Positions 1 through 5,308 of a stretch of DNA of 7,782 bases are shown piece by piece. Where the stretch lies: contig JBJXFI010000190.1 in assembly GCA_046154695.1 (NCBI GenBank), positions 1 to 7,782 on the forward strand, written 5' to 3'. Source of the DNA: DALYLB01 sp046154695. Its GTDB lineage: Bacteria; Acidobacteriota; Blastocatellia; RBC074. Every line of letters starts with the position of its first letter. Position 1 is the first letter of the stretch. Made by a program: the position numbers and the translations under genes. The notes under the pieces are model-generated. The model was not told the origin of the DNA. It made no database searches and saw nothing but the letters and a program-made list of their open reading frames with translations.

Positions 1-2
1 CC

Positions 3-45
3 GCGGAGGGTAGCCGGCGGTTACGCTTCGCTTCACCGCCGGAAT
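3..45 (+). repeat. Hairpin repeat, copy 1 (GTAGCCGGCGG family)
   Basis: The stem CCGGCGGT (14-21) pairs exactly with ACCGCCGG (35-42) around a 13-base core, TACGCTTCGCTTC (22-34), which itself contains a tandem CGCTT. The GTAG flank lies on the left side. Further copies occur at 134-176 and 7750-7782. The whole arm 3-45 is the reverse complement of 134-176 except for the core, which reads the same way in both copies. The element is non-coding and has the form of a dispersed REP-like palindrome. No RAYT transposase, the usual mobiliser of REP elements, is visible in the window. Confidence 0.85.
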
Positions 46-64
46 TGGCAGGAAAAGCCTACAA

Positions 65-118
65 GCCCCGGCAGGGGCGACAGACCGTTGCACCCATCCT
101 GCGTCCCTGCCGGGGCGC
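65..118. repeat. Two small G+C hairpins between repeat copies
   Basis: GCCCCGGCAGGGGC (65-78) is a 5-bp hairpin with a 4-base loop. GCGTCCC (101-107) pairs with GGGGCGC (112-118), including one G-T pair, around TGCC. Both resemble the hairpin at 178-191 and read as diverged copies of one cap-hairpin motif that accompanies the larger GTAGCCGGCGG palindrome. Neither is followed by a T-run, so they are not convincing terminators. Confidence 0.6.
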
Positions 119-133
119 GTCTCGTGGCGGACG

Positions 134-191
134 ATTCCGGCGGTTACGCTTCGCTTCACCGCCGGCTACCCTCCGCCGCCCCTGTCGGGGC
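134..191 (-). repeat. Composite repeat, copy 2: large palindrome plus cap hairpin
   Basis: Read on the minus strand, this is a cap hairpin (GCCCC/GGGGC, 178-191), then a short spacer, then GTAGCCGGCGGT, a 13-base core and ACCGCCGG (137-168). The same order of small hairpin, spacer and large palindrome recurs at 7728-7782, where the small hairpin has a different sequence. That points to a modular element made of two stem-loops rather than to chance palindromes. No coding potential is credible here. Confidence 0.8.
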
Positions 192-391
192 GTATTGTGT
201 CTCACTTGTAATCACCCCCCTCTCGCTCATTTGCCATTTTTCCTTGCCTTTTCTCACGGCAAGGCCATAACATTTGCGCGGCGCGCTTGTTACCTCAGAT
301 TCAGCGCCTTCCAGCCGTATGGTATGAATCGACGCGGAGCGCACCACGGAGCCATTGCTATCTGGATGTCCATTACTTCGGAGGATCCATT
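192..391. other. Non-coding leader between the repeats and the TIR gene
   Basis: About 200 bases hold no convincing gene. The only structure seen is a 7-bp hairpin, CCTTGCC (242-248) with GGCAAGG (258-264), with a T-run just upstream rather than downstream. A TATGAA hexamer near 321-326 could be a -10 element, but no good -35 accompanies it. Open frames crossing this stretch start inside the repeats and lack ribosome binding sites, so I treat it as the upstream region of the TIR gene. Confidence 0.45.
380..385 (+). promoter_or_regulatory. Ribosome binding site fixing the TIR gene start
   Basis: GGAGGA lies 6 bases before a GTG codon at 392. No comparable site precedes the in-frame ATG at 287 or the later ATG at 452. 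It therefore decides the start at 392. Confidence 0.7.
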
Positions 392-1231
392 GTGCAAAAA
401 TCCTGGCATAAGCTACCAGCCAACTCGCAGTTGTCAGATGCGACGGACTCTATGGAAACTTTTGTTCATTCGATAGCTAATAGATCTGTTTGGCAGCGAA
501 TCGCGGACATCGTGTTTGGTTACGATTTCTTCATTTCATACGCATCACGAGACGGTGAATTCTATGCTGCTCATCTCGCGAAGGCTCTCGAACAACGAGG
601 CTTTGACTGCTTCCTGGACAACCAGAGCTATTCCAAGGGCGACGACTGGAGAGCGGTAGGCACAGCAGCCATCCGGCGGACCAGCCAGTTGGTGCTTGTG
701 GGCTCACCGCAGGCGCTGCAATCGGAGCCGGTTCTCCATGAGGTCAGGGTGTTCACAGCCACGGGCCGGAAGGTCATCCCGATCGAATTCGACGGTACCC
801 TCGAAGAAGCGAGATTACAGGGCACCCCGCTGGCCAAGTTTATTACACCCGAGATTTTGCGGATTAAGGAACCGCAGAAGGCGTTGAAGGAAGGCCCCGC
901 TGATACGACTCTTACGGAACTGCAAAAGGCATTCGTCAACCGCCGGCAGTCCGCCAAACGTACGCGAGCATTGCAGGCCGTCGCGTGCACGCTTACCTTA
1001 CTACTGGTGGTTTCGTTTGTGTTCTGGCGATTGGCCGAGCGCCGGCGCGTCCAGGCGGACATGGCGAGGCAGAACGAAGAGGTTAGGCGCAAGGAGGCGG
1101 AGGCCGCGAAGGGCCTCGCCGAGACGAGGCGTATCGAGGCGAATGCATCCAAACAGGCTGCAGAGGAACAGCGAGATGTGGCCACGATACGCCAACTTGT
1201 AAGACGGATCGCTGCAGAGAGAGGTGGATAA
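392..1231 (+). CDS. TIR-domain membrane protein, probably C-terminally truncated
   Basis: The predicted protein has 279 residues starting from GTG. A TIR domain spans about 44-165, with box 1 YDFFISYASRD (44-54), box 2 around GFDCFLDNQSYSKGDDW (70-86) and the segment SEPVLHEV (111-118). Glu117 sits where the catalytic Glu of NAD-cleaving TIR domains normally lies. A hydrophobic helix follows at about 193-213, then a charged coiled coil at 214-265. Known bacterial proteins with this TIR-membrane-coiled-coil front usually continue into WD40, TPR or similar repeats. This one stops right after the RDVATIRQL segment, so the sensor part is missing or lies elsewhere. The orientation predicts a cytoplasmic TIR domain, or a C-tail across the membrane. 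The gene is clearly more A+T-rich than its neighbours, which suggests transfer. It stands alone between repeats and a hairpin, with no partner effector gene. The likely role is NAD-related defence or signalling; activity is inferred, not shown. Confidence 0.82.
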   Translation: MQKSWHKLPANSQLSDATDSMETFVHSIANRSVWQRIADIVFGYDFFISYASRDGEFYAAHLAKALEQRGFDCFLDNQSYSKGDDWRAVGTAAIRRTSQLVLVGSPQALQSEPVLHEVRVFTATGRKVIPIEFDGTLEEARLQGTPLAKFITPEILRIKEPQKALKEGPADTTLTELQKAFVNRRQSAKRTRALQAVACTLTLLLVVSFVFWRLAERRRVQADMARQNEEVRRKEAEAAKGLAETRRIEANASKQAAEEQRDVATIRQLVRRIAAERGG

Positions 1232-1306
1232 TCCGCAACGATCCCTATAATCCGCATGCCTCGGTCGAACTCGGAACGCGCAAAATCCGGGCATGAGGAA
1301 AGAACC

Positions 1307-1376
1307 AAGAGACGAAGAGCGCGAAGAAAGGCGGGAAAACCGAAGGAGATCCCCCTCTTCGCGCTCTTCGTCTCTT
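1307..1376. terminator. Perfect 20-bp inverted repeat between convergent genes
   Basis: The arms at 1307-1326 and 1357-1376 are exact reverse complements around a 30-base loop. A run of six T follows at 1393-1398 for rightward transcripts. The element sits between the end of the TIR gene (1231) and the end of the leftward sigma operon (1407), so it could stop transcription from both sides. The arms are built from the GAAGAGCGCGAAG type of sequence that also appears at 4707-4756. It may therefore be a dispersed repeat recruited as a terminator. The loop is longer than in a standard intrinsic terminator. Confidence 0.6.
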
Positions 1377-1406
1377 CAGGTTTGCACCAATCTTTTTTGC
1401 TTCAGT

Positions 1407-2132
1407 TCAGTTTTTGACCGAGGCGATCTCCGAGCGAAGCGCCGAGAGGTTCTGTCCCGGCTTGCCGAAATGCTTGATCAGATTGCGCGCGAGCAGCGAT
1501 CCCTCGGGCGCGCCAGCGACCGCTTTTCGCAAGTGGTCCTGCAGGGTCGGCCGGGCCGGGTGCCGGCTGATCACGGCGAGGGCGAACTCCATCTCGGCGG
1601 CGCTGATATTGAAGCCCGAGGCCTTGCGCACCATCGCGTACCCGTCCAGTTTGTTTGCGGGCGCGGCGTTCGACTGGTAGTTGCCCTGCCGGTAGCAGGA
1701 GATCAGATAGCCCGCGTCGAAGAGGGCCAGCGCGGGCGATTGATTGTTGCGCACGGCCTCGCGTGTGCGCTCCATCAGCCGCGCGAGCAGCTCATCGGCG
1801 ACTCTGGCATCCTTCACAGGCATCCCGACCTCGCGGTCGACCTTCGCCCAGACGGCATAGACCGTCGCGCGGCGAAGCGTCTCCATCCTCGCGAGGACGG
1901 GCGTGTTCGGCTGTAGCAGGGCCAGCGTGTCGTCGACCAGTCGATTGATATCGTAATCGCGCTTGACGTCGCGCCATTCCGGGCCGCCCCAGGGGAGCGA
2001 TTTGGCGTCGCCGATCTCGAACGGATGGCAGATCAGCGGCGGCCCGGCCGCGGCGGGTTGAATCAGAACCGAGGCCGTCATGAGCAGCGCGACGGCAAGC
2101 GAAAACGAGCGGCGTATTTTTTTAGTCTTCAT
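1407..2132 (-). CDS. Secreted protein of unknown function
   Basis: The protein has 241 residues. Its N-terminus is a clear Sec signal peptide: basic MKTKKIRR, a hydrophobic core to about residue 24, and likely cleavage after PAAA (around 29). The mature part begins GPPLICHPFEIGDAKSLPWGG, with one Cys near the N-terminus, and is then mostly helical, with a second Cys in LISCYRQG. I recognise no catalytic motif or named domain. I have an uncertain memory of similar proteins in Acidobacteriota genomes. The start is supported by GGGAGGA just upstream of the ATG at 2132. It is the last gene of the leftward sigma operon, 72 bases after the anti-sigma gene, and the hairpin at 1307-1376 follows it. 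Its position suggests an exported protein under control of the sigma factor, but that is inference. Confidence 0.82.
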   Translation of the reverse strand: MKTKKIRRSFSLAVALLMTASVLIQPAAAGPPLICHPFEIGDAKSLPWGGPEWRDVKRDYDINRLVDDTLALLQPNTPVLARMETLRRATVYAVWAKVDREVGMPVKDARVADELLARLMERTREAVRNNQSPALALFDAGYLISCYRQGNYQSNAAPANKLDGYAMVRKASGFNISAAEMEFALAVISRHPARPTLQDHLRKAVAGAPEGSLLARNLIKHFGKPGQNLSALRSEIASVKN

Positions 2133-2204
2133 GTTTCCTCCCTTGTTGATTCTGTTTCGGTCCGAGGGCGGGGCCGAAGCGTTGAAGTTGAATTGCGTCG
2201 ATTG

Positions 2205-3332
2205 CTATTTCTCCTGCGCGGGCATCGGTCCTTTCCAGGTCCGCCACCATTCGGCGTCGCCGAGCCCGAGCCGCTCCCACCAGGCGTCGAGCATGGTGCG
2301 GTCGCCCCGGAGCACGCCCTCCCGCGTCGCGTTCGGCGGAGGCGGAATCAGCTTCGCCAGCCGGTCGAAGATCGCGCCCCGCTGCGCGGGATCGCCGCGA
2401 GCCAGCAGATGCCAGAGCGTCAATCCGTCGCGGGTGCGCGCCCCGTCGAGCACGGCCCCAAGGGCCGCGGCGTCTCCCCGATCGTGCGCCGCGAGCGCGT
2501 CCACGAATGGCCGCGATGCGTCGTCGAACCAGGGCGTCCCGGGGCCGAGAGCCGGCCGCGTGACGCAGCTCGCCCCCGCGGGCACGAACGATTCGCGCCC
2601 GCGCCATTCAAAGGCCACCCAGCCCATCGTCACGCGCAGCAGCCCCTCGCCCCGGTCATCGACCTCCAGCGTGTAGCTGCAGCCGAGATCGACCGCCACC
2701 GCGGAGGGCGTGTCCACGAAGAATTGTCGCGGAGGCGCCCAGATGAAGGCCTCCATCCTGCCTCGCTCCATTGCCAGCCGGTGCTCATCGCCCCCGGCGG
2801 CGGCCAATCGTACGCGGGAGTTCGGCTCGATCCGCACCTCGCCGATTTCACCGACGCTGATCTGCGCGCGCGAGGAATCGTCCGTCATCAGCCATTCATC
2901 GAGCGCGAGCCGGCCCTTCGCCTCGATCGTACGTTCGCCCACGGCCGGACGGCCCGCCAGGCGCGTGACCTCCCACGATGGCCGGTCGGTCCTATCCGGC
3001 GTTCGGTTCGGCGCGTACCAGCGAAAGATCGCAAACCAGATCAGCAGGGCAGCCGTGAGGCCCGCCGCGAAACGCCATGCGGGGAGCGGGCCGCGCGGAA
3101 TGGCCGCCTCCTTCGGTGCGTCGAGCGCCGCCTCCAACTCGCGCCACAACGATGCCGGCGCCGCCTCGCTCACGAGTCGCGCGGCCATTTGCGCCCCGAA
3201 CCGTACCTCCTCGTACGCGGACCGGCAGCGCGTGCAGCGCAACAGATGCTCCGCCACGAGGCGCGATTCATCGCGCGACAGCTCATCGTGAAGATAGGCG
3301 GAAAACTGATTGTGTCGGTGAGTCCAAACCAT
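2205..3332 (-). CDS. Anti-sigma factor with zf-HC2 and FecR domains
   Basis: The protein has 375 residues. The N-terminus carries a zinc-binding anti-sigma motif, His29-x3-Cys33-x2-Cys36, in a helical domain (about 1-60) that should bind the sigma factor in the cytoplasm. A single membrane helix lies at about 87-104. It is followed by a FecR-like beta-rich domain on the far side (about 150-255, including RIEPNSRVRL, RLAMERGRMEAF and the segment VDTPSAVAVDLGCSYTLEV). The last 110 residues are a Trp-rich, mainly helical tail (LTLWHLLARGD, LDAWWERLGLGD, WWRTWK) that is not part of the usual FecR domain. I recognise no fold for it; ligand sensing or protein contact is possible. The gene follows the dioxygenase gene by 12 bases with only a weak ribosome binding site, so it is probably translated after its neighbours in one transcript. 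It should hold the sigma factor from 3956-4609 inactive until a signal arrives. Confidence 0.88.
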   Translation of the reverse strand: MVWTHRHNQFSAYLHDELSRDESRLVAEHLLRCTRCRSAYEEVRFGAQMAARLVSEAAPASLWRELEAALDAPKEAAIPRGPLPAWRFAAGLTAALLIWFAIFRWYAPNRTPDRTDRPSWEVTRLAGRPAVGERTIEAKGRLALDEWLMTDDSSRAQISVGEIGEVRIEPNSRVRLAAAGGDEHRLAMERGRMEAFIWAPPRQFFVDTPSAVAVDLGCSYTLEVDDRGEGLLRVTMGWVAFEWRGRESFVPAGASCVTRPALGPGTPWFDDASRPFVDALAAHDRGDAAALGAVLDGARTRDGLTLWHLLARGDPAQRGAIFDRLAKLIPPPPNATREGVLRGDRTMLDAWWERLGLGDAEWWRTWKGPMPAQEK

Positions 3333-3344
3333 GGGTTCGTTACA

Positions 3345-3959
3345 TCATTTGTAATTGGGAATATTCAGGCCGAGCACGATATCCCGCCGCCCGAGCCAGC
3401 CGCCCTGTGCGTTTTTGGTCAGCGCAATGATGCCGGAACCGCCGCGTTTCTCTTCCCTGGCGCGCTCCCGCGGGGTCAGCAACGGGTCGTCATCGAATCG
3501 ATATTCATCAATGTAATATTCGTTCTTGTCCGGCTCCTTGATGGTCGGATGAATGTGCGCCGGATCGGTTCGCCCCGGGTAAGCGGCGGGTCGAATCGAT
3601 CGAAATCGGTAGCGGCCGGCCGCGTCCGTCTTCATCCAGCCGCGCAGGGCCCCATGCCGTCTCGCGGCGGTCTGTCCCGGCGCGGCCGCGTACACGCCCG
3701 CGGCGTTGGTCTGATACACGTACAGGATCACGCCGGCCGCGGGTGTTTTACCGTCGGCCTGATAGATGGTTCCGCTGATCTCCATCGGCTCGCCCGGCTC
3801 GTTCGCGCCGCCGATGGTCGTCTCCCATCCGAGCGTCTTCGGCATCGCCTCATACATCAATTCGCAGCCATCGCAGCCGCCGCCGACCAGTTTCCGTTGC
3901 GCCTCCGGTTGAGAAGCGGGGAAAAACAGCAGCAGCAACAGGATCGTAAGCCAGTTCAT
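3345..3959 (-). CDS. Secreted intradiol ring-cleavage dioxygenase-like protein
   Basis: The protein has 204 residues. A short signal peptide (MNWLTILLLLLFFPASQ) predicts export. The body matches the C-terminal catalytic fold of intradiol (protocatechuate/catechol) dioxygenases: ISGTIYQADGKTPAAGVILYV, NAAGVY, GRYRFRSIRPAAYPGR and HIH. The four non-haem Fe(III) ligands of the family can be placed at Tyr90, Tyr127, His135 and His137, so the metal site looks complete. Cytosolic catechol dioxygenases are longer and have an N-terminal dimerisation part. This protein instead has a short mature N-terminus with a GGCDGCE pair of Cys residues (29 and 32), like exported single-domain relatives. The substrate is unknown and no other aromatic-degradation gene is present. 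Its ATG overlaps the sigma stop codon (ATGA), and its ribosome binding site GGAGGG lies inside the end of the sigma gene, so the two are translationally coupled. Placement between sigma and anti-sigma genes is unusual. Confidence 0.86.
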   Translation of the reverse strand: MNWLTILLLLLFFPASQPEAQRKLVGGGCDGCELMYEAMPKTLGWETTIGGANEPGEPMEISGTIYQADGKTPAAGVILYVYQTNAAGVYAAAPGQTAARRHGALRGWMKTDAAGRYRFRSIRPAAYPGRTDPAHIHPTIKEPDKNEYYIDEYRFDDDPLLTPRERAREEKRGGSGIIALTKNAQGGWLGRRDIVLGLNIPNYK

Positions 3960-4609
3960 TCGTTCCCTCCTTCATTGGGGCCTTCATTGGGGCCTTCATT
4001 GGGGCCTTCAATGGAAATGGATCGTAAATGGGCGAGCTTGCGGGCAAGCTCCGTGTGCCCCCGATTGAGCCGCGAGGCGACCGTGCCCGGCGAGCAGTTG
4101 AGCGCCCGCGCCATCTCTTCGTAAGAGAGCCCCTCGAAATATTTCAGCAGGATCGCGATTCGCAGCTTCGGCCGCAACTCCCTCACCGCCGTCCTGACCT
4201 CGGCCGAGATCTCGCGCTGCGCGTGCGGATCCCGCCATTCGCTCGCGAGCTGCGCCTCGATCGCCCCGCGCTCCGGCGCGTTCTCATCGCGGGAGAAAAA
4301 ATCGAAGGAGAGGAGGCGCCGCCGCCCCCTGCGCTCGTCCATGCAAGCATTGACCGTCAGCCGATAGAGCCATGTCGCCAATCCCGCATCGCGGCGAAAC
4401 CGATGAATGGCCGTGAAGAGCTTCAGAAAGACCTGCTGGGTGATGTCGCGCGCCGCCGCCTCCTCGCCGATGAAATGCAGCGCGATCGCCCAGACGCGGT
4501 CCCGATGAGCTTCGAACAATTGTCGAAACGCATCCCGGTCACCCTGCCGGCAGGCCTCGATCAACCGCTCTTCGTCTATCGGTTCGTGCATCTCGGAGCG
4601 TCTCTCCAT
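3956..4609 (-). CDS. ECF-type RNA polymerase sigma factor
   Basis: The protein has 217 residues from the ATG at 4609. Region 2 covers about 16-98 (LIEACRQGDRDAFRQLFEAH, DITQQVFLKLF, FRRDAGLATWLYRLTVNACMD). Region 4 covers about 130-195 and holds the helix-turn-helix YEEMARALNCSPGTVASRLNRG. There is no region 1.1 or 3, as expected for the extracytoplasmic-function group. An ATG at 4675 is in frame but has no ribosome binding site, and the predicted promoter overlaps its first codons. The ATG at 4609 is preceded by GAGGG with a 4-base gap and is preferred; 4591 is a third option. The C-terminus ends in Gly-Pro-Asn-Glu repeats beyond region 4, an odd, probably disordered tail. It overlaps the dioxygenase gene by 4 bases. 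The FecR/zf-HC2 protein two genes on is its likely inhibitor. Confidence 0.9.
   Translation of the reverse strand: MERRSEMHEPIDEERLIEACRQGDRDAFRQLFEAHRDRVWAIALHFIGEEAAARDITQQVFLKLFTAIHRFRRDAGLATWLYRLTVNACMDERRGRRRLLSFDFFSRDENAPERGAIEAQLASEWRDPHAQREISAEVRTAVRELRPKLRIAILLKYFEGLSYEEMARALNCSPGTVASRLNRGHTELARKLAHLRSISIEGPNEGPNEGPNEGGNE
3969..4014 (-). repeat. In-frame 12-bp tandem repeat at the sigma C-terminus
   Basis: Three exact 12-base units (CCTTCATTGGGG on the plus strand; 3969-3980, 3981-3992, 3993-4004) and a one-mismatch partial unit encode GPNE-GPNE-GPNE-GGNE at the end of the sigma factor. Each unit is four codons, so changes in copy number would keep the frame. On the coding strand the last unit runs into GAAGGAGGG, the ribosome binding site of the dioxygenase gene. 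Confidence 0.9.
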
Positions 4610-4645
4610 CGGTCCCTCATCGTCGTCTTTTTTTCTTACAACGGT

Positions 4646-4673
4646 TAGACGGCCCAGGGGTCGGTTTTCTTCC
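4646..4673 (-). promoter_or_regulatory. Likely ECF-type promoter of the sigma operon
   Basis: On the minus strand GGAAGA (4673-4668) is separated by 16 bases from CGTCTA (4651-4646). This resembles the GGAAC / CGTC pattern and 16-17 base spacing of many ECF promoters. The expected transcript start is near 4640, about 30 bases before the ATG at 4609. This would make the sigma factor activate its own operon, which is the common arrangement. The site was found by eye; no score was computed. Confidence 0.5.
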
Positions 4674-4706
4674 ATTCAGCCGGGAAATTATTCTGAAAGA
4701 GGGGCT

Positions 4707-4756
4707 CGCGCGAAGACGCGAAGGCGCGAAAGAGAAGGCAACGTCTCTTGTTCTTT
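4707..4756 (-). repeat. Diverged second copy of the GAAGAGCGCGAAG-type element
   Basis: The minus strand carries AAAGAACAAGAGACG (4756-4742), differing from plus-strand 1299-1314 by one missing C. It is followed by TTCGCGCCTTCGCGTCTTCGCG-like sequence (4730-4707) that resembles the right arm at 1357-1376. Only short stems of about 5 bp can form, so it is a weaker hairpin. It sits between the end of the GNAT gene (4799) and the sigma promoter, where a terminator would be expected. Confidence 0.45.
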
Positions 4757-4798
4757 TTCCTCTTCTCCACGGCGCCCGCGGTTTGTGAAATCGGGAAG

Positions 4799-5308
4799 TT
4801 ACAGGGGCTCTTTCGAATAGATGAAGTGCCGATATCCGCGCCAGAAGATTTCGTCCTCGATCGACAGGCCGTTGCGTTCGGCGACGCGTTGGGAGGAGAG
4901 GTTCTCCGGGCGGATCATGGAGACGATCCGCGATCGGCCGAGGCGCTCGCGCGCGTATTCCATGCAGCCGCGCGCGGCCTCGGTGGCATAGCCGTGCCCC
5001 CAGAAACGGGGAAGGAAGTGATAGCCGACCTCCAGCTCCTCGATGCGGTTGATGTCCTGCAGGACGAGTCCGCAATCGCCGAGGAACCGGCCGTCGGCCT
5101 TTCGGATCACGGCCCACAAGCCGTGGCCGGTCGCCAGGCAGCGGGACTGGTTGCGCTCGATCCAGGCGCGCATGCCGTCGCGGTCGAGCGTTTGCGGGAA
5201 GAGCCGCATGGCTTCGGGGTCGCCCCAGATCGCGAGCAAATCGTCGAGATCCTCCATCGTGATCTCGCGCATCCGCAGCCGTTCGGTCTCGATGATCGTG
5301 TCGCTCAT
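4799..5308 (-). CDS. GNAT-family N-acetyltransferase (RimJ/RimL-like)
   Basis: The protein has 169 residues, the normal length for this family. It opens with the typical IIETERLRMREITMEDLDDLLAIW strand-helix. It contains the acetyl-CoA pyrophosphate-binding loop in LPRFWGHGYATEA (around 103-115) and the C-terminal ENLSSQRVAERNGL segment (about 134-147) seen in RimJ/RimL-type enzymes. The reaction is transfer of acetyl from acetyl-CoA to an amine; the acceptor (protein N-terminus, small molecule or sugar amine) cannot be told from sequence. The start codon overlaps the stop of the WxcM-like gene (ATGA at 5305-5308), so the two are co-transcribed and probably translationally coupled. GAGG lies about 6 bases upstream of the ATG. 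A role in acetylating an amino sugar made by its neighbour's pathway is possible, but the fusion partner already supplies an acyltransferase domain. Confidence 0.88.
   Translation of the reverse strand: MSDTIIETERLRMREITMEDLDDLLAIWGDPEAMRLFPQTLDRDGMRAWIERNQSRCLATGHGLWAVIRKADGRFLGDCGLVLQDINRIEELEVGYHFLPRFWGHGYATEAARGCMEYARERLGRSRIVSMIRPENLSSQRVAERNGLSIEDEIFWRGYRHFIYSKEPL

Noticed and set aside
1..191. A CRISPR array
   Set aside because: The palindromes are few, unevenly spaced and in opposite orientations, without regular spacers or cas genes.
287..391. An upstream ATG start for the TIR protein
   Set aside because: The extra 35 residues show no conserved feature and no ribosome binding site precedes 287, while the GTG at 392 has GGAGGA 6 bases upstream.
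45..476. An open frame starting in the left repeat cluster
   Set aside because: It begins inside hairpin repeats, has no ribosome binding site and gives an Arg-rich product without motifs.
1232..1294. A continuation of the TIR protein in the -1 frame (ending in the segment PHASVELGTRKIRA)
   Set aside because: It is only about 20 residues before a stop and is not recognisable as part of a WD40 or TPR repeat, so a simple frameshift that restores the missing domain is not supported.
3850..4047. A small minus-strand frame with repeated MKAP at its start
   Set aside because: It is the out-of-frame reading of the GPNE-coding repeat and overlaps the well-supported sigma and dioxygenase genes.
2025..4124. 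A 2.1-kb open frame on the plus strand opposite the sigma, dioxygenase and anti-sigma genes
   Set aside because: It is an antisense shadow in G+C-rich DNA. Its product is Arg/Pro-rich low-complexity sequence with no domain, and the minus-strand genes have clear families and ribosome binding sites.
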